Below are positions 15,214 through 24,819 of a DNA stretch of 64,000 bases, piece by piece (the stretch's first letter is position 1; every line of letters begins with the position of its first letter). This DNA is from Adhaeribacter aerolatus (lineage in GTDB: Bacteria; Bacteroidota; Bacteroidia; Cytophagales; Hymenobacteraceae). Below the pieces are notes generated by a model. The model was not told where the DNA came from and did not search any database. It worked only from the letters and a program-made list of their open reading frames with translations. The translations under genes and the position numbers were made by a program. Location: contig NZ_BJYS01000004.1 in NCBI RefSeq assembly GCF_007991635.1, positions 1-64,000 on the forward strand. Direction: 5' to 3'.

Positions 15214-17010
15214 ATGGAAAAAGATACTTTTGTAATAGGAGTCGATTACGGCAGCGACTCCGTACGTTCGGTACTGGTTAATGCCCGGAACGGCGAAGAA
15301 GTGGCTTCGGCGGTTTTTAATTATCCGCGCTGGGAAGCCGGCGCTTATTGTGTACCGGCCGAAAACCAGTTCCGGCAGCACCCGCTGGATTATATAGAAG
15401 GTCTGGAATATACCATTAAACAATGTTTGCAAAAGGCTGGCGGCAATATTGCCCAGACGGTAAAAGGCATTGCCGTAGATACTACTGGTTCCACGCCGGT
15501 AGCGGTAGATAAAACTGGTACGCCTTTAGCTTTATTGCCGGGCTTCGAAGAAAATCCCCACGCCATGTTTGTGCTCTGGAAAGACCATACGGGCGTAAAC
15601 GAAGCGGCCGAAATAAATGAGCACGCCAAAAAATTCGATACTAATTATTTACAATACGTCGGTGGTATCTACTCCTCGGAGTGGTTCTGGGCTAAGTTAC
15701 TGCGAACCCTGCGGGCCGATAAACAAGTACGGGAAGCCATTTACTCCTGGGTAGAGCACTGCGACTGGATTCCGTTTTTGCTTACCGGCGGTACCGATGT
15801 GCACCAAATGAAGCGGGGTGTTTGCTCAGCGGGTCATAAATCTTTGTGGGCCGTTGAATTTGGCGGTTTACCACCCGAAGATTTTTTCGCCAGTCTTGAT
15901 CCCGTGCTTAAAGGTTTCACCAACCGTTTATTTACAGATACCTATACGTCTGACCAGCCAGCCGGCAACTTAAGTCCTGAATGGGCGGAGCGTTTAGGTT
16001 TATCGACGGACGTAATAGTAGGTGTAGGTGCTTTTGATGCGCACATGGGTGCCGTAGGCGGACAAATAGAGCCGTACCACCTGAGCAAAGTTATGGGCAC
16101 CTCTACCTGCGACATGCTGGTAGCACCCATCGACGAAGTGGAAGATAAACTGGTGAATGGTATTTGCGGCCAGGTTCCGGGCTCGGTTATTCCGGGTATG
16201 ATGGGCATGGAAGCCGGACAGTCCGCTTTTGGCGACACCTACGCCTGGTTTAAAAAAATATTAATGTGGCCTTTGCAGCAGTTCTTAGCGCAATCGCAAG
16301 TGATAGATGCCCAAACCGCTAAGTCATTGCTGGATGAGATATCGGCGAGAATAATTCCGGAATTGAGCAAACAAGCCGACCAGATACCTTTATCCGAAAA
16401 TAATGAATACGCGATAGATTGGTTTAACGGCCGCCGGACGCCCGATGCGAATCAGCTTTTAAAAGGCGCCATTTCGGGTTTAGGTTTAGGCAGTGATGCG
16501 CCTAGGGTTTTCCGGGCCTTGGTAGAAGCTACCTGTTTTGGCGCTAAAAAAATTGTGGACCGTTTTAACGAGCAGGGCGTACCAGTAAAAGGATTAATTG
16601 GATTGGGTGGTGTAGCCAAAAAATCGCCGTTTATCATGCAAATGATGGCCGACGTGATGAATATGCCGATCCGAATTCATAAATCAGAACAGACTTGCGC
16701 CATTGGGGCAGCTATGTTTGCGGCGACAGCCGCGGGTATTTACGCCAAAGTAGAAGATGCCATGGCGGCAATGGGTCAGGGTTTTGATGCTGAATATTTT
16801 CCGGATGCCGAACGGGCCAAAATTTACGCCAAACGCTACCAGAAATATTCCGAACTCGGCGACTTCTTAGAAGATCATATAACCAACTCCAAATCGCCGC
16901 TTATTTCGGATTTGCCCGAAACCGGCACCAAAGCCCAGGAGCCGCACACCGAAGCCGAAAAAAAGAAAGAAGAAGCCCTAGAAACAACTTCTACCAACGA
17001 CACTAAATAA
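15214..17010 (+). CDS. araB: Ribulokinase
   Basis: The 598-residue FGGY-family kinase phosphorylates L-ribulose with ATP in arabinose breakdown. The N-terminal phosphate-binding loop is GVDYGSDSVRSVLVNA. DTTGSTPVA and GVGAFDAHMGAVGGQ are typical of AraB, as is MGTSTCDMLV in the middle. The second ATPase half has GLIGLGGVAKKSPFIMQMMADV and the terminal IGAAMFAA. The length is slightly above the usual 550-570 because of a charged C-terminal tail (KKKEEALETTST). It is the first gene of the operon; araD starts two bases after its stop. Confidence 0.95.
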   Translation: MEKDTFVIGVDYGSDSVRSVLVNARNGEEVASAVFNYPRWEAGAYCVPAENQFRQHPLDYIEGLEYTIKQCLQKAGGNIAQTVKGIAVDTTGSTPVAVDKTGTPLALLPGFEENPHAMFVLWKDHTGVNEAAEINEHAKKFDTNYLQYVGGIYSSEWFWAKLLRTLRADKQVREAIYSWVEHCDWIPFLLTGGTDVHQMKRGVCSAGHKSLWAVEFGGLPPEDFFASLDPVLKGFTNRLFTDTYTSDQPAGNLSPEWAERLGLSTDVIVGVGAFDAHMGAVGGQIEPYHLSKVMGTSTCDMLVAPIDEVEDKLVNGICGQVPGSVIPGMMGMEAGQSAFGDTYAWFKKILMWPLQQFLAQSQVIDAQTAKSLLDEISARIIPELSKQADQIPLSENNEYAIDWFNGRRTPDANQLLKGAISGLGLGSDAPRVFRALVEATCFGAKKIVDRFNEQGVPVKGLIGLGGVAKKSPFIMQMMADVMNMPIRIHKSEQTCAIGAAMFAATAAGIYAKVEDAMAAMGQGFDAEYFPDAERAKIYAKRYQKYSELGDFLEDHITNSKSPLISDLPETGTKAQEPHTEAEKKKEEALETTSTNDTK

Positions 17011-17012
17011 AA

Positions 17013-17711
17013 ATGAGTAAATACGCGCATATTCAGCAGGAGGCTTACGAAGCCAACATGCAATTGCCCAAATTGGGACTGGTATTATTTACTTTTGGCA
17101 ACGTTAGCGCCGCGGACCGGAGCTTAAGTGTTTTCGCCATTAAACCCAGCGGCGTGCCTTACGAAGACCTCTCGCCGGAAAAAATGGTAATCGTTGATTT
17201 TGAAGGGAAAACCGTAGAAGGTTCCCTCCGCCCCTCCTCCGATACCTTAACCCACGCTGTATTATATAAACACTGGGAAAAAATTGGCGGCATTGTGCAT
17301 ACCCATTCTACCTACGCCACTGCCTGGGCCCAGGCCCAGCGCGATATTCCGATTTACGGTACTACCCACGCCGACCACAACACGGTAGATATTCCCTGTG
17401 CCCCGCCCATGAGCGACGAAATGATTCAGGGTAATTACGAATACCAGACTGGTTTTCAGATAATGGATTACCTGGCGCATAAAGGTATGAGCTACGAAGA
17501 AGTAGAGATGGTTTTAGTAGGTAACCATGCGCCTTTTACCTGGGGTAAAAACGCGGCCAAAGCCGTTTACAACAGTGCGGTAGTAGAAGAAATTGCCCGC
17601 ATGGCTTACCTTACCGAACAAATTCGGCCACAGGTTCCGCGTTTGCAGGATTCGCTTATCCGCAAGCACTTTGAGCGGAAGCACGGACCAAATTCTTACT
17701 ACGGGCAATAA
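17013..17711 (+). CDS. araD: L-ribulose-5-phosphate 4-epimerase
   Basis: The 232-residue class II aldolase-fold enzyme converts L-ribulose 5-phosphate to D-xylulose 5-phosphate. The zinc-binding motif is GIVHTHSTYATAWAQA (two histidines), with a third ligand in VLVGNHAPFTWGKNA. KPSGVPYEDLSPE is the phosphate-binding region. The length agrees with the family. It follows araB by two bases, so expression is coupled, and is 138 bp before araA. Confidence 0.95.
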   Translation: MSKYAHIQQEAYEANMQLPKLGLVLFTFGNVSAADRSLSVFAIKPSGVPYEDLSPEKMVIVDFEGKTVEGSLRPSSDTLTHAVLYKHWEKIGGIVHTHSTYATAWAQAQRDIPIYGTTHADHNTVDIPCAPPMSDEMIQGNYEYQTGFQIMDYLAHKGMSYEEVEMVLVGNHAPFTWGKNAAKAVYNSAVVEEIARMAYLTEQIRPQVPRLQDSLIRKHFERKHGPNSYYGQ

Positions 17712-17849
17712 TTCTTAACAGAGGCTACCTTATAAAACGCTATCTAATTTAAGTTAAAGCAAAACTGTTGCACCGGATTTTACCTTTTCCGGTTTGCGCA
17801 TTAATTACTAACACTAACCTAAACGTTAACCGACCTATAACATTTAAAT

Positions 17850-19355
17850 ATGATTGACTTAAAACAATTTGAAGTCTGGTTTATAACCGGCAGCCAGGAT
17901 TTATACGGCGAAGACACCCTGAAGCAGGTTGCCAAGCATTCGCAGCAAATAGCCAAATCTTTCGATGAGGCACCGCAAATACCAGTACGGGTGGTTTTTA
18001 AACCTACCGTTAAATCGCCGGAAGAAATATTCCGGATTTGCCAGGAAGCCAATGTGGCGCAGAACTGTATTGGCCTGATTGCCTGGATGCATACTTTTTC
18101 GCCGGCTAAAATGTGGATTGGCGGCTTAAAAGTATTGCAGAAACCATTACTGCACCTGCATACCCAATTTAACCGCGATATTCCGTGGAGTTCTATTGAT
18201 ATGGACTTTATGAACCTGAACCAAAGCGCCCACGGCGACCGGGAATTTGGTTTTATGGTTTCGCGGATGCGCATTAACCGCAAAGTAGTGGTAGGCCACT
18301 GGCAAGATACCGAAGTACTGGACCAGATTAATACCTTCAGCCGGGCTGCTGCCGGTTGGTACGACTGGCAAGGCGCTAAATTTGTACGCTTTGGCGATAA
18401 CATGCGCTACGTGGCTGTAACCGAAGGCGATAAAGTAGAAGCCGAAATGCAATTGGGTTTCTCGGTAAACACCTACGGCATCGGCGACCTGGTAAAAGTT
18501 ATTAACCAGATCAGTGATAGCGAAGTAGACCAACTTACCCAGGAATACGAAGAAGGCTACGCTGTAGTAGAAGCTTTACGCAAAGGCGGCGCGCAATATT
18601 CATCGTTAAGAGAAGCCGCTAAAATTGAATTAGGTTTGCATGCTTTCCTGAAAGACGGCAATTACAAAGGCTTCTCCGATACGTTTGAAGATTTACACGG
18701 CATGGCCCAACTACCGGGCATTGCTTCGCAGCGCATGATGGGCAAAGGCTACGGTTTTGCCGGCGAAGGCGACTGGAAAACGGCCGCTTTGGTACGCGCC
18801 ATGAAAGTAATGGGTAGCGGCTTACCAGGCGGTAATGCTTTTATGGAAGATTATACTTATCATTTTGAGCCGAATAATGCCATGGTGCTGGGCTCGCACA
18901 TGCTGGAAGTTGACGAATCTATTGCGAACGGCAAGCCTTCGTGCGAAGTACACCCGCTGGGTATTGGCGGCAAAGCCGATCCGGTGCGTTTGGTATTTAA
19001 TGTGGCTGGCGGTCCGGCCCTGAATGCCTCGGTAGTAGATATGGGCAACCGTTTCCGGTTATTGGTAAACGAAGTAGAAGCCGTAGAACCGCAGCACGAT
19101 TTACCAAAACTGCCGGTAGCCCGCGTACTCTGGAAACCATTACCCGATATGAAAACCGGCGCTGCTGCCTGGATATTGGCCGGGGGAGCGCACCACACCT
19201 GCTACAGCCAGAATTTAACTTCCGAACATTTACAGGATTTTGCCGAAATGGCTGGTATTGAATGTGTGCTGATTGACAAAGATACCAAGCTAAACCAGTT
19301 CCGCAACGAACTGCGCTGGAGCGAAGTTTATTACCAGATAAACAAAAGATTTTAA
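17850..19355 (+). CDS. araA: L-arabinose isomerase
   Basis: The 501-residue enzyme interconverts L-arabinose and L-ribulose using manganese. The start [21 protein letters not shown] is the family's hallmark. [37 protein letters not shown] and [15 protein letters not shown] carry the substrate and metal ligands (glutamates and histidines). [12 protein letters not shown] lies near the C-terminus. The length is standard. The 138-bp gap from araD may hold an additional promoter. A terminator follows at 19368. Confidence 0.96.
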   Translation: MIDLKQFEVWFITGSQDLYGEDTLKQVAKHSQQIAKSFDEAPQIPVRVVFKPTVKSPEEIFRICQEANVAQNCIGLIAWMHTFSPAKMWIGGLKVLQKPLLHLHTQFNRDIPWSSIDMDFMNLNQSAHGDREFGFMVSRMRINRKVVVGHWQDTEVLDQINTFSRAAAGWYDWQGAKFVRFGDNMRYVAVTEGDKVEAEMQLGFSVNTYGIGDLVKVINQISDSEVDQLTQEYEEGYAVVEALRKGGAQYSSLREAAKIELGLHAFLKDGNYKGFSDTFEDLHGMAQLPGIASQRMMGKGYGFAGEGDWKTAALVRAMKVMGSGLPGGNAFMEDYTYHFEPNNAMVLGSHMLEVDESIANGKPSCEVHPLGIGGKADPVRLVFNVAGGPALNASVVDMGNRFRLLVNEVEAVEPQHDLPKLPVARVLWKPLPDMKTGAAAWILAGGAHHTCYSQNLTSEHLQDFAEMAGIECVLIDKDTKLNQFRNELRWSEVYYQINKRF

Positions 19356-19367
19356 TATTTTATTTTG

Positions 19368-19400
19368 ATAGGCCTCTGATTTTTTTGGAGGCCTATTAAT
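19368..19400 (+). terminator. Terminator after araA
   Basis: ATAGGCCTC (19368-19376) and GAGGCCTAT (19388-19396) form a perfect 9-base stem with an 11-base T-rich loop, followed by TAATTTTT. It separates araBDA from the symporter gene, which therefore depends on read-through or its own promoter. Confidence 0.75.
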
Positions 19401-19461
19401 TTTTAAACTAAATTACACCTCCAAAAAATTATAACCATCCACCTTAATGTAATTTCCTGGC

Positions 19462-21159
19462 ATGAGCAAATTCGCCACCATTGATTATGTAATTTTCGTC
19501 GTTTACTTTATTATCGTAGCAGGTTACGGTATATGGGTATATCGCCGCGATCGCAACGTAAACGCCGACAGTAAAGATTATTTCCTGGCCGAGGGTTCCC
19601 TTACCTGGTGGGCCATTGGCGCTTCCCTGATTGCTTCCAACATTTCGGCCGAGCAGTTTATTGGTATGAGTGGTAACGGGTTTGTGGTGGGTATTGCTGT
19701 AGCGGCCTACGAATGGATTGCGGCCATTGCCCTGATTATAGTAGCGGTATGGTTTATTCCGGTTTACCTGAAGAACAAAATATTTACCATGCCGCAGTTT
19801 CTGCAAACGCGTTATAACGGCACGGTAGCCTTAATTATGGCTATTTTCTGGCTGTTTTTGTACGTATTTGTTAACCTTACCTCCATTCTCTATTTAGGTG
19901 CGCTGGCTATCAGCAACTTATCCGGTGGCACCAACTTCCACCTGATTATTATTCTACTGGCTGTTTTCGCCATTATTATTACCCTGGGTGGTATGAGCGT
20001 AATTGGTTATACCGATGTTATTCAGGTAACCGTACTGATCTTGGGTGGTTTGGCAACAACCTACACAGCCTTAACCCTGGTAAGCGAAAAATTTGGCTTA
20101 GGAAGCGATGTGATTGCCGGCTTTAACATGCTCATAAAAGACGCGCCGGATCATTTCCGTATGATTATGGATAAACCAACTCCTGAATCCTCGCAGGCCG
20201 ATATTAACAAATACCTGATGCTGCCCGGTATTGCAATGTATTTTGCCGGTATGTGGATTGTAAACCTGAACTACTGGGGTTGTAACCAATACATTACCCA
20301 ACGGGCATTAGGCGCTAACTTACATACCGCCCGTACTGGTATTTTATTTGCCGGTTTAATTAAATTAATGATGCCGGTTATTGTAATGCTGCCCGGTATT
20401 GCAGCTTATGTACTTTATAAAAACGGCGAATTACAACAGGAAATGGCGCCGGGTGGGAATTTTAACGCTGATAACGCTTACTCGGCTATTCTGGGCTTCT
20501 TGCCTACCGGTATGAAAGGCTTGTCTTTAGCCGCCCTTACCGCTGCCATTGTGGCTTCCCTGGCCGGTAAAGCCAACAGTATTTCCACCATTTTCACCCT
20601 CGATATTTACCACAAATACATAAACAAAGACGCCAACGAAAAGAAACTTATCTGGATTGGTAAGCTTACCATTATGGCTTCTATGCTGTTTTCTATTTTC
20701 CTGACCTGGGACGATTTACTGGGTATTGGTGGCGAAGGTGGTTTTACCTTTATTCAGAAATATACCGGCTTTATCTCTCCGGGGGTTTTTGCCATGTTCT
20801 TGCTGGGTATGTTCTGGAAACGGACCACCGGTACCGCGGCCATTGCGGGTCTGTTAACCGGCTTTATTTTATCGGTGGTATTTAACAACTTTGCGCCAGC
20901 CTGGTTTGGCAACGAAACCTTCCTGTATACCGCTTACCCCAACGGTAAAGGTGGTTACGAAATACCATTCCTGATTTGCATGGGTCTGGCGTTTATGTTT
21001 ACCATGATCGTGATGATTGCTTTAAGTTTAGCTGGTCCTAGAGTAAATCCGAAGGCCTTCGCTCTGGACAAAACCATGTTCCGGGTTTCTAACTCTACCA
21101 TGGCTTTAATTGTAATTACCATGCTAATTATTACTGCCTTGTACGTAAGGTTCTGGTAA
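19462..21159 (+). CDS. Sodium/sugar symporter (SSS family), probably arabinose uptake
   Basis: The 565-residue protein has about 14 hydrophobic segments typical of the SGLT-type solute:sodium symporters. IGASLIASNISAEQFIGMSG is the sodium-site region of TM1 and the following loop. WIVNLNYWGCNQYITQRALGA is the sugar-binding region, and ALTAAIVASLAGKANSISTIFTLDIY is the conserved TM8. It sits directly after araBDA, so L-arabinose is the likely substrate; galactose or xylose would give the same sequence features. Confidence 0.9.
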   Translation: MSKFATIDYVIFVVYFIIVAGYGIWVYRRDRNVNADSKDYFLAEGSLTWWAIGASLIASNISAEQFIGMSGNGFVVGIAVAAYEWIAAIALIIVAVWFIPVYLKNKIFTMPQFLQTRYNGTVALIMAIFWLFLYVFVNLTSILYLGALAISNLSGGTNFHLIIILLAVFAIIITLGGMSVIGYTDVIQVTVLILGGLATTYTALTLVSEKFGLGSDVIAGFNMLIKDAPDHFRMIMDKPTPESSQADINKYLMLPGIAMYFAGMWIVNLNYWGCNQYITQRALGANLHTARTGILFAGLIKLMMPVIVMLPGIAAYVLYKNGELQQEMAPGGNFNADNAYSAILGFLPTGMKGLSLAALTAAIVASLAGKANSISTIFTLDIYHKYINKDANEKKLIWIGKLTIMASMLFSIFLTWDDLLGIGGEGGFTFIQKYTGFISPGVFAMFLLGMFWKRTTGTAAIAGLLTGFILSVVFNNFAPAWFGNETFLYTAYPNGKGGYEIPFLICMGLAFMFTMIVMIALSLAGPRVNPKAFALDKTMFRVSNSTMALIVITMLIITALYVRFW

Positions 21160-21175
21160 ACAACTTAGAAGATAT

Positions 21176-21209
21176 AAAAAAAGCGGGCTACTCAGGCCCG
21201 CTTTTTTTA
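21176..21209. terminator. Bidirectional terminator
   Basis: AGCGGGC and GCCCGCT pair around a 7-base loop, with seven A before and seven T after. It ends the arabinose/symporter module. Confidence 0.9.
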
Positions 21210-21262
21210 TACTCCCGTACGATGGAGAAAAATCTTTTTCATGCCCTACGCTGGAATTATTT

Positions 21263-21961
21263 GTGAGAGATTACCTGCTGTTTATTGATACGGAAACTTC
21301 CGGCCTGCCTAAAAAATGGGAGGTGTCTTACGCCGATCAGGATAACTGGCCGTACTCCGTGCAGATTGCCTGGGTAATCTGTAACAAAAACGGGCAGGAA
21401 ATAAAAAGAGAAAACCATTATATTAAGGCAGATGATTTCGAGATTTCACCGGCAGCTTACCAAATTCATGGTATTTCAAAAGCGTTTCTGCAGCAACACG
21501 GCAAAAGCCGGCAAACAGTTTTAATGCGCCTGCAGGCCGACCTTATACAATACCAACCCTTGGTGGTAGCGCATTTTTTGCAACTCGATTTTCATATGAT
21601 AGGGGCCGATTTTTACCGTCTCGGGTTAGAAAATCCTTTGCAGGAATTGCCTAAATTTTGCACCATGTTGGCTACGTCCAAATACGTTTCTAATCCCAAA
21701 TCCAAATACCTGCGCCTCGACCGTTTATATTATATTCTTTTTCAAAAAGATTTAAAAAATCAGCACGAGGCGCTTACCGATGCTACCGCAACCGCCGCCT
21801 GTTTTTTCGAAATGTTAAAACTAGGCGATATTTCAGAAGAAAAAATTACCCGGCAACAGCAAGCCCAAACCCAACCGGGCAACGCTATTTCGGGCTGGGG
21901 GTGCGGCGCTCTGGCATTCCTGATTTCATTTTTAACTTATTTGTTCTCGCTTTGGTCATGA
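21263..21961 (+). CDS. DnaQ-like 3'-5' exonuclease with C-terminal membrane segment
   Basis: The 232-residue protein has exonuclease motif I FIDTETSGLP (residue 7), motif II VVAHFLQLDFHMIG and motif III HEALTDATATAAC (HxxxxD), placing it in the DEDDh family. A start at the GTG at 21263 is needed to keep motif I close to the N-terminus as usual. Unusually, the C-terminus ends in a hydrophobic segment (GALAFLISFLTYLFSLW), suggesting membrane attachment. The stop overlaps the next start in ATGA at 21958, so it is translationally coupled to the cNMP/CBS/DUF294 gene. The two genes often occur together in Bacteroidota; the substrate is unknown. Confidence 0.85.
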   Translation: MRDYLLFIDTETSGLPKKWEVSYADQDNWPYSVQIAWVICNKNGQEIKRENHYIKADDFEISPAAYQIHGISKAFLQQHGKSRQTVLMRLQADLIQYQPLVVAHFLQLDFHMIGADFYRLGLENPLQELPKFCTMLATSKYVSNPKSKYLRLDRLYYILFQKDLKNQHEALTDATATAACFFEMLKLGDISEEKITRQQQAQTQPGNAISGWGCGALAFLISFLTYLFSLWS

Positions 21962-23865
21962 CCGATAAAGTCTCGTTTCTGAAAAAAGTTGCGCCTTTTA
22001 ACTTACTGCCCGACGATGTTTTGGAGGGTGTGGCGGACCTGCTGCAGGAAGTAACCCACCAGAAAGAAAGTGTTATTTATCACCAGCAGGTTACCAAACT
22101 AAAAGGGGTTGATATTCTGGTGGAAGGCTCTTACGAAACCTTCTTTTACGACAGCGAGCAGAATAAAAGAATATTAGAAGACCTGCATCCGGGGCAATTA
22201 TACGGAGGTGTATCGGTGCTTCTTAACCGGAAAAGGTCCTTACGCACGGTTATTGCCAAAAAAGGCACCCGGGTATATTTTCTGCCTCGTCGCGATTTCC
22301 GGGGACTTTGCCAGGCTTACGAAGAATTCTTTCATTATTTTACCAAGGAATTTGGCCGGCGCATGCTCGACGATGATTTCGCCCATTTTGTAAAGCACCC
22401 CACCTTTTTTGAAGAAAACTACATTGCCACCGACCAGCTTTACTCCCGCAAAGTGGAAAGCGTGGGGTACCGCGATATTTTTTCCTGCGCCGGCAGTACG
22501 CCTATTTACGAAGCGGCCCGCCTGATGGGCGAACACCGGATAAGCTGTTTGTTTGTAACGGATGTCCAGCAAAAAATTATTGGTTATATAACCGATATTA
22601 CCCTCCGGAACAATGTAGTGGCCCAACAAGTAGATGCACGCCAGCCAGTAGAGAGCATCATGGATAACCCGATTGTTTCTATTACCTGCCATGCATTTGT
22701 GTATGAAGCCATACTACTGATGTTCAGCACCAAAACCCAGTATTTACTGGTAGAAGAAAATGGAGAATACCGGGGCGTCGTCAGTCGGAATAAATTATTA
22801 AGCGAACAATCACAATCGCCTTTTGTCTTTATACAATCGGTGAAACTGGCCCTGAGCGACGACGAGCTAAGAAGCAAATGGAAGAAAGTGCCCGAAATAG
22901 TTACGCAACTGCTGGGCCGGGGCGTAAAGGCCGAAATTGTAAACCAGGTAATTACCACCGTTGCCGATAGTATTGCCCTGAAGGTGATAGAAGATGTAAT
23001 TGAAGAGATGGGTACGCCGCCGGCCAAATTTGTATTTATGGTGCTGGGCAGCGAAGGCCGCAAGGAACAAACTCTGAAAACCGATCAGGACAACGCCATT
23101 ATTTACGAAGACAAAGCCAACGAACAGCGTGAACTGGTGCGGGAATATTTTCTGAGGTTTGCCGATACGGTTTCGGAGCGGCTGAATTATATTGGCTTTA
23201 GTTTTTGTTCGGGGGGCTATATGGCTAAAAATCCTAAATGGACGCATTCCTTATCGCATTGGAAGCGCAATTACATTAGTTGGATGGAGGAAAGCTTACC
23301 CGAAACGGTAATTAAGTTTTCTACCTTTTTCGATTGCCGCTACCTCTACGGCGATAGCACCATTATAAACCAGTTGCAGGAATTTCTGAACGAGGAATTA
23401 CAGAAGCCGCACGAAAAGCTGTTTTTCCACATGGCCAATAATGCCTTGCAATACGAGCCGCCGCTTACCTTCTTTAAAAATATTAAAACTTTTACCGTAG
23501 GCTCGCAGGAAGTTTTTGATATAAAAAAAGCCATGACGCCCATTGTAGATTTGGTACGGGTTTACGCGCTAAAAAACCGCATATTTTTAACCAACACTGG
23601 CGAGCGCCTGGATGCCCTGAAAGCCCAAGGCATTTTTTCCGAAACCGAATACCTCGAACTAATTCAGTCGTATTATTACCTGATGAGCATCCGGTTGAAG
23701 AAACAAGCGAGTTTAATAATTAACGATAACCGGGAGCCTGAAAACTTTATGAACATTACCAGCCTCACCAAAATTGAGCAGGTAACCATCATCGAAATAT
23801 TCAAAACCATCCGCAACTTTCAGGCAAAGATTAAAGTCAATTTTACCGGCAATATTTTCGGGTGA
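21958..23865 (+). CDS. cNMP-binding / CBS pair / DUF294 nucleotidyltransferase-like signalling protein
   Basis: The chosen ATG at 21958 overlaps the previous stop and gives 635 residues; an earlier in-frame start at 21901 lies inside the exonuclease gene. Residues about 10-130 form a cyclic-nucleotide-binding domain (LHPGQLYGGVSVLLNRKRS). Residues about 165-280 form two CBS repeats (ISCLFVTDVQQKIIGYITD and KTQYLLVEENGEYRGVVSR). Then comes a DUF294/GlnD-like nucleotidyltransferase core GSEGRKEQTLKTDQDNA with the paired Asp, and DUF294_C to the end. Such proteins are thought to modify or sense a partner under nucleotide control. A regulatory role on the adjacent symporter is possible but unproven. 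Confidence 0.88.
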   Translation: MTDKVSFLKKVAPFNLLPDDVLEGVADLLQEVTHQKESVIYHQQVTKLKGVDILVEGSYETFFYDSEQNKRILEDLHPGQLYGGVSVLLNRKRSLRTVIAKKGTRVYFLPRRDFRGLCQAYEEFFHYFTKEFGRRMLDDDFAHFVKHPTFFEENYIATDQLYSRKVESVGYRDIFSCAGSTPIYEAARLMGEHRISCLFVTDVQQKIIGYITDITLRNNVVAQQVDARQPVESIMDNPIVSITCHAFVYEAILLMFSTKTQYLLVEENGEYRGVVSRNKLLSEQSQSPFVFIQSVKLALSDDELRSKWKKVPEIVTQLLGRGVKAEIVNQVITTVADSIALKVIEDVIEEMGTPPAKFVFMVLGSEGRKEQTLKTDQDNAIIYEDKANEQRELVREYFLRFADTVSERLNYIGFSFCSGGYMAKNPKWTHSLSHWKRNYISWMEESLPETVIKFSTFFDCRYLYGDSTIINQLQEFLNEELQKPHEKLFFHMANNALQYEPPLTFFKNIKTFTVGSQEVFDIKKAMTPIVDLVRVYALKNRIFLTNTGERLDALKAQGIFSETEYLELIQSYYYLMSIRLKKQASLIINDNREPENFMNITSLTKIEQVTIIEIFKTIRNFQAKIKVNFTGNIFG

Positions 23866-23937
23866 TTTATATGTAGCAGGCTTTACCAAACAAAGAAAGA
23901 ACATACCCGGTATGTCCTTTCTTGTTTCTTTCAGTAT

Positions 23938-24630
23938 CTATACCCGAACCGGCAATATTTCCTGAAGAAACGAATCGGTATAATCTTTCACAAACCGCAG
24001 AATATTGGTGTATTTACCAAAATCTTCTTTTTCGTGGGCGGTGGTTAAAACCACGCAGGCCATACCGGCATTTTGGGCTGCTTCTACCCCTTTGGGTGCA
24101 TCTTCAAAAACCACGCAAGCCGATGGCGCTAGCCCAAGCAGTTCGGCTGCCTTCAGAAAAGTTTCCGGATCGGGCTTGCTGTCGGTTACATCATCGGCGC
24201 TCACAATGGCCTGAAAATAAGGCCGGATATTCAGGTTATCCAGAACAAAATCTATATTAAACGGAATAGCCGCGGAGCCAATCGCCATTTTTATACCGGC
24301 CTGCCGGGCATTGTCCAGAAAATCAGCTAAACCAGGCAGCAGTTTCAGGTGCGGAAAATATTCTTTCTGGTAGCGCCGCTCTTTTTCTACCGAAAGTTCC
24401 AGCACTTCTGCTTCGGAAAACCGTCCTTTGCCAAAAATCCGGTCCAGCACTTCGCCGTTCTTACCGTACATTTGTACTTTCACTTCGTCCCAGGTAAGGG
24501 CGGCATTCAAATCGTCGTTCAAAATCTGGTACCAGGCTTTGGCATGAAAGTGCATATCGTCTATCATGGTACCGTTTAAATCAAATATTAAAGCTTGGGG
24601 AGAAAAATTCATACTAAAGTTGGGCTGCAA
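23938..24630 (-). CDS. HAD-superfamily sugar phosphatase / beta-phosphoglucomutase-like
   Basis: The 230-residue protein has HAD motif I DLNGTMIDD at residue 17, a cap domain (HAKAWYQILNDDL...), motif II IGSAAI, motif III lysine region SKPDPETFLKAAELLG and motif IV VVFEDAPKGVEAA. This is the layout of beta-phosphoglucomutase and small sugar phosphatases. In motif I the second residue of DxD is Asn, replacing the usual acid/base Asp, which would weaken mutase and phosphatase chemistry. The gene is single and convergent with the DUF294 gene; the 24631-24819 gap holds no gene I can support. Confidence 0.82.
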   Translation of the reverse strand: MQPNFSMNFSPQALIFDLNGTMIDDMHFHAKAWYQILNDDLNAALTWDEVKVQMYGKNGEVLDRIFGKGRFSEAEVLELSVEKERRYQKEYFPHLKLLPGLADFLDNARQAGIKMAIGSAAIPFNIDFVLDNLNIRPYFQAIVSADDVTDSKPDPETFLKAAELLGLAPSACVVFEDAPKGVEAAQNAGMACVVLTTAHEKEDFGKYTNILRFVKDYTDSFLQEILPVRV

Positions 24631-24819
24631 AAATTATAAGCCGCAAAGTTAAATATTTTTTATTTAACCATGCCGCCACCCAACCCAGGCAGACTTTATA
24701 AGCAATAAGCGTAAAAAGAAACTCCGGGGAAACTTTTGTTACTACGGGTAAAAGAAAAAGCCGCCGGGGAGCAGGCGCGCACCACCTTACGCCCTGCCCC
24801 ACCTAAACGGTAATGCTAT

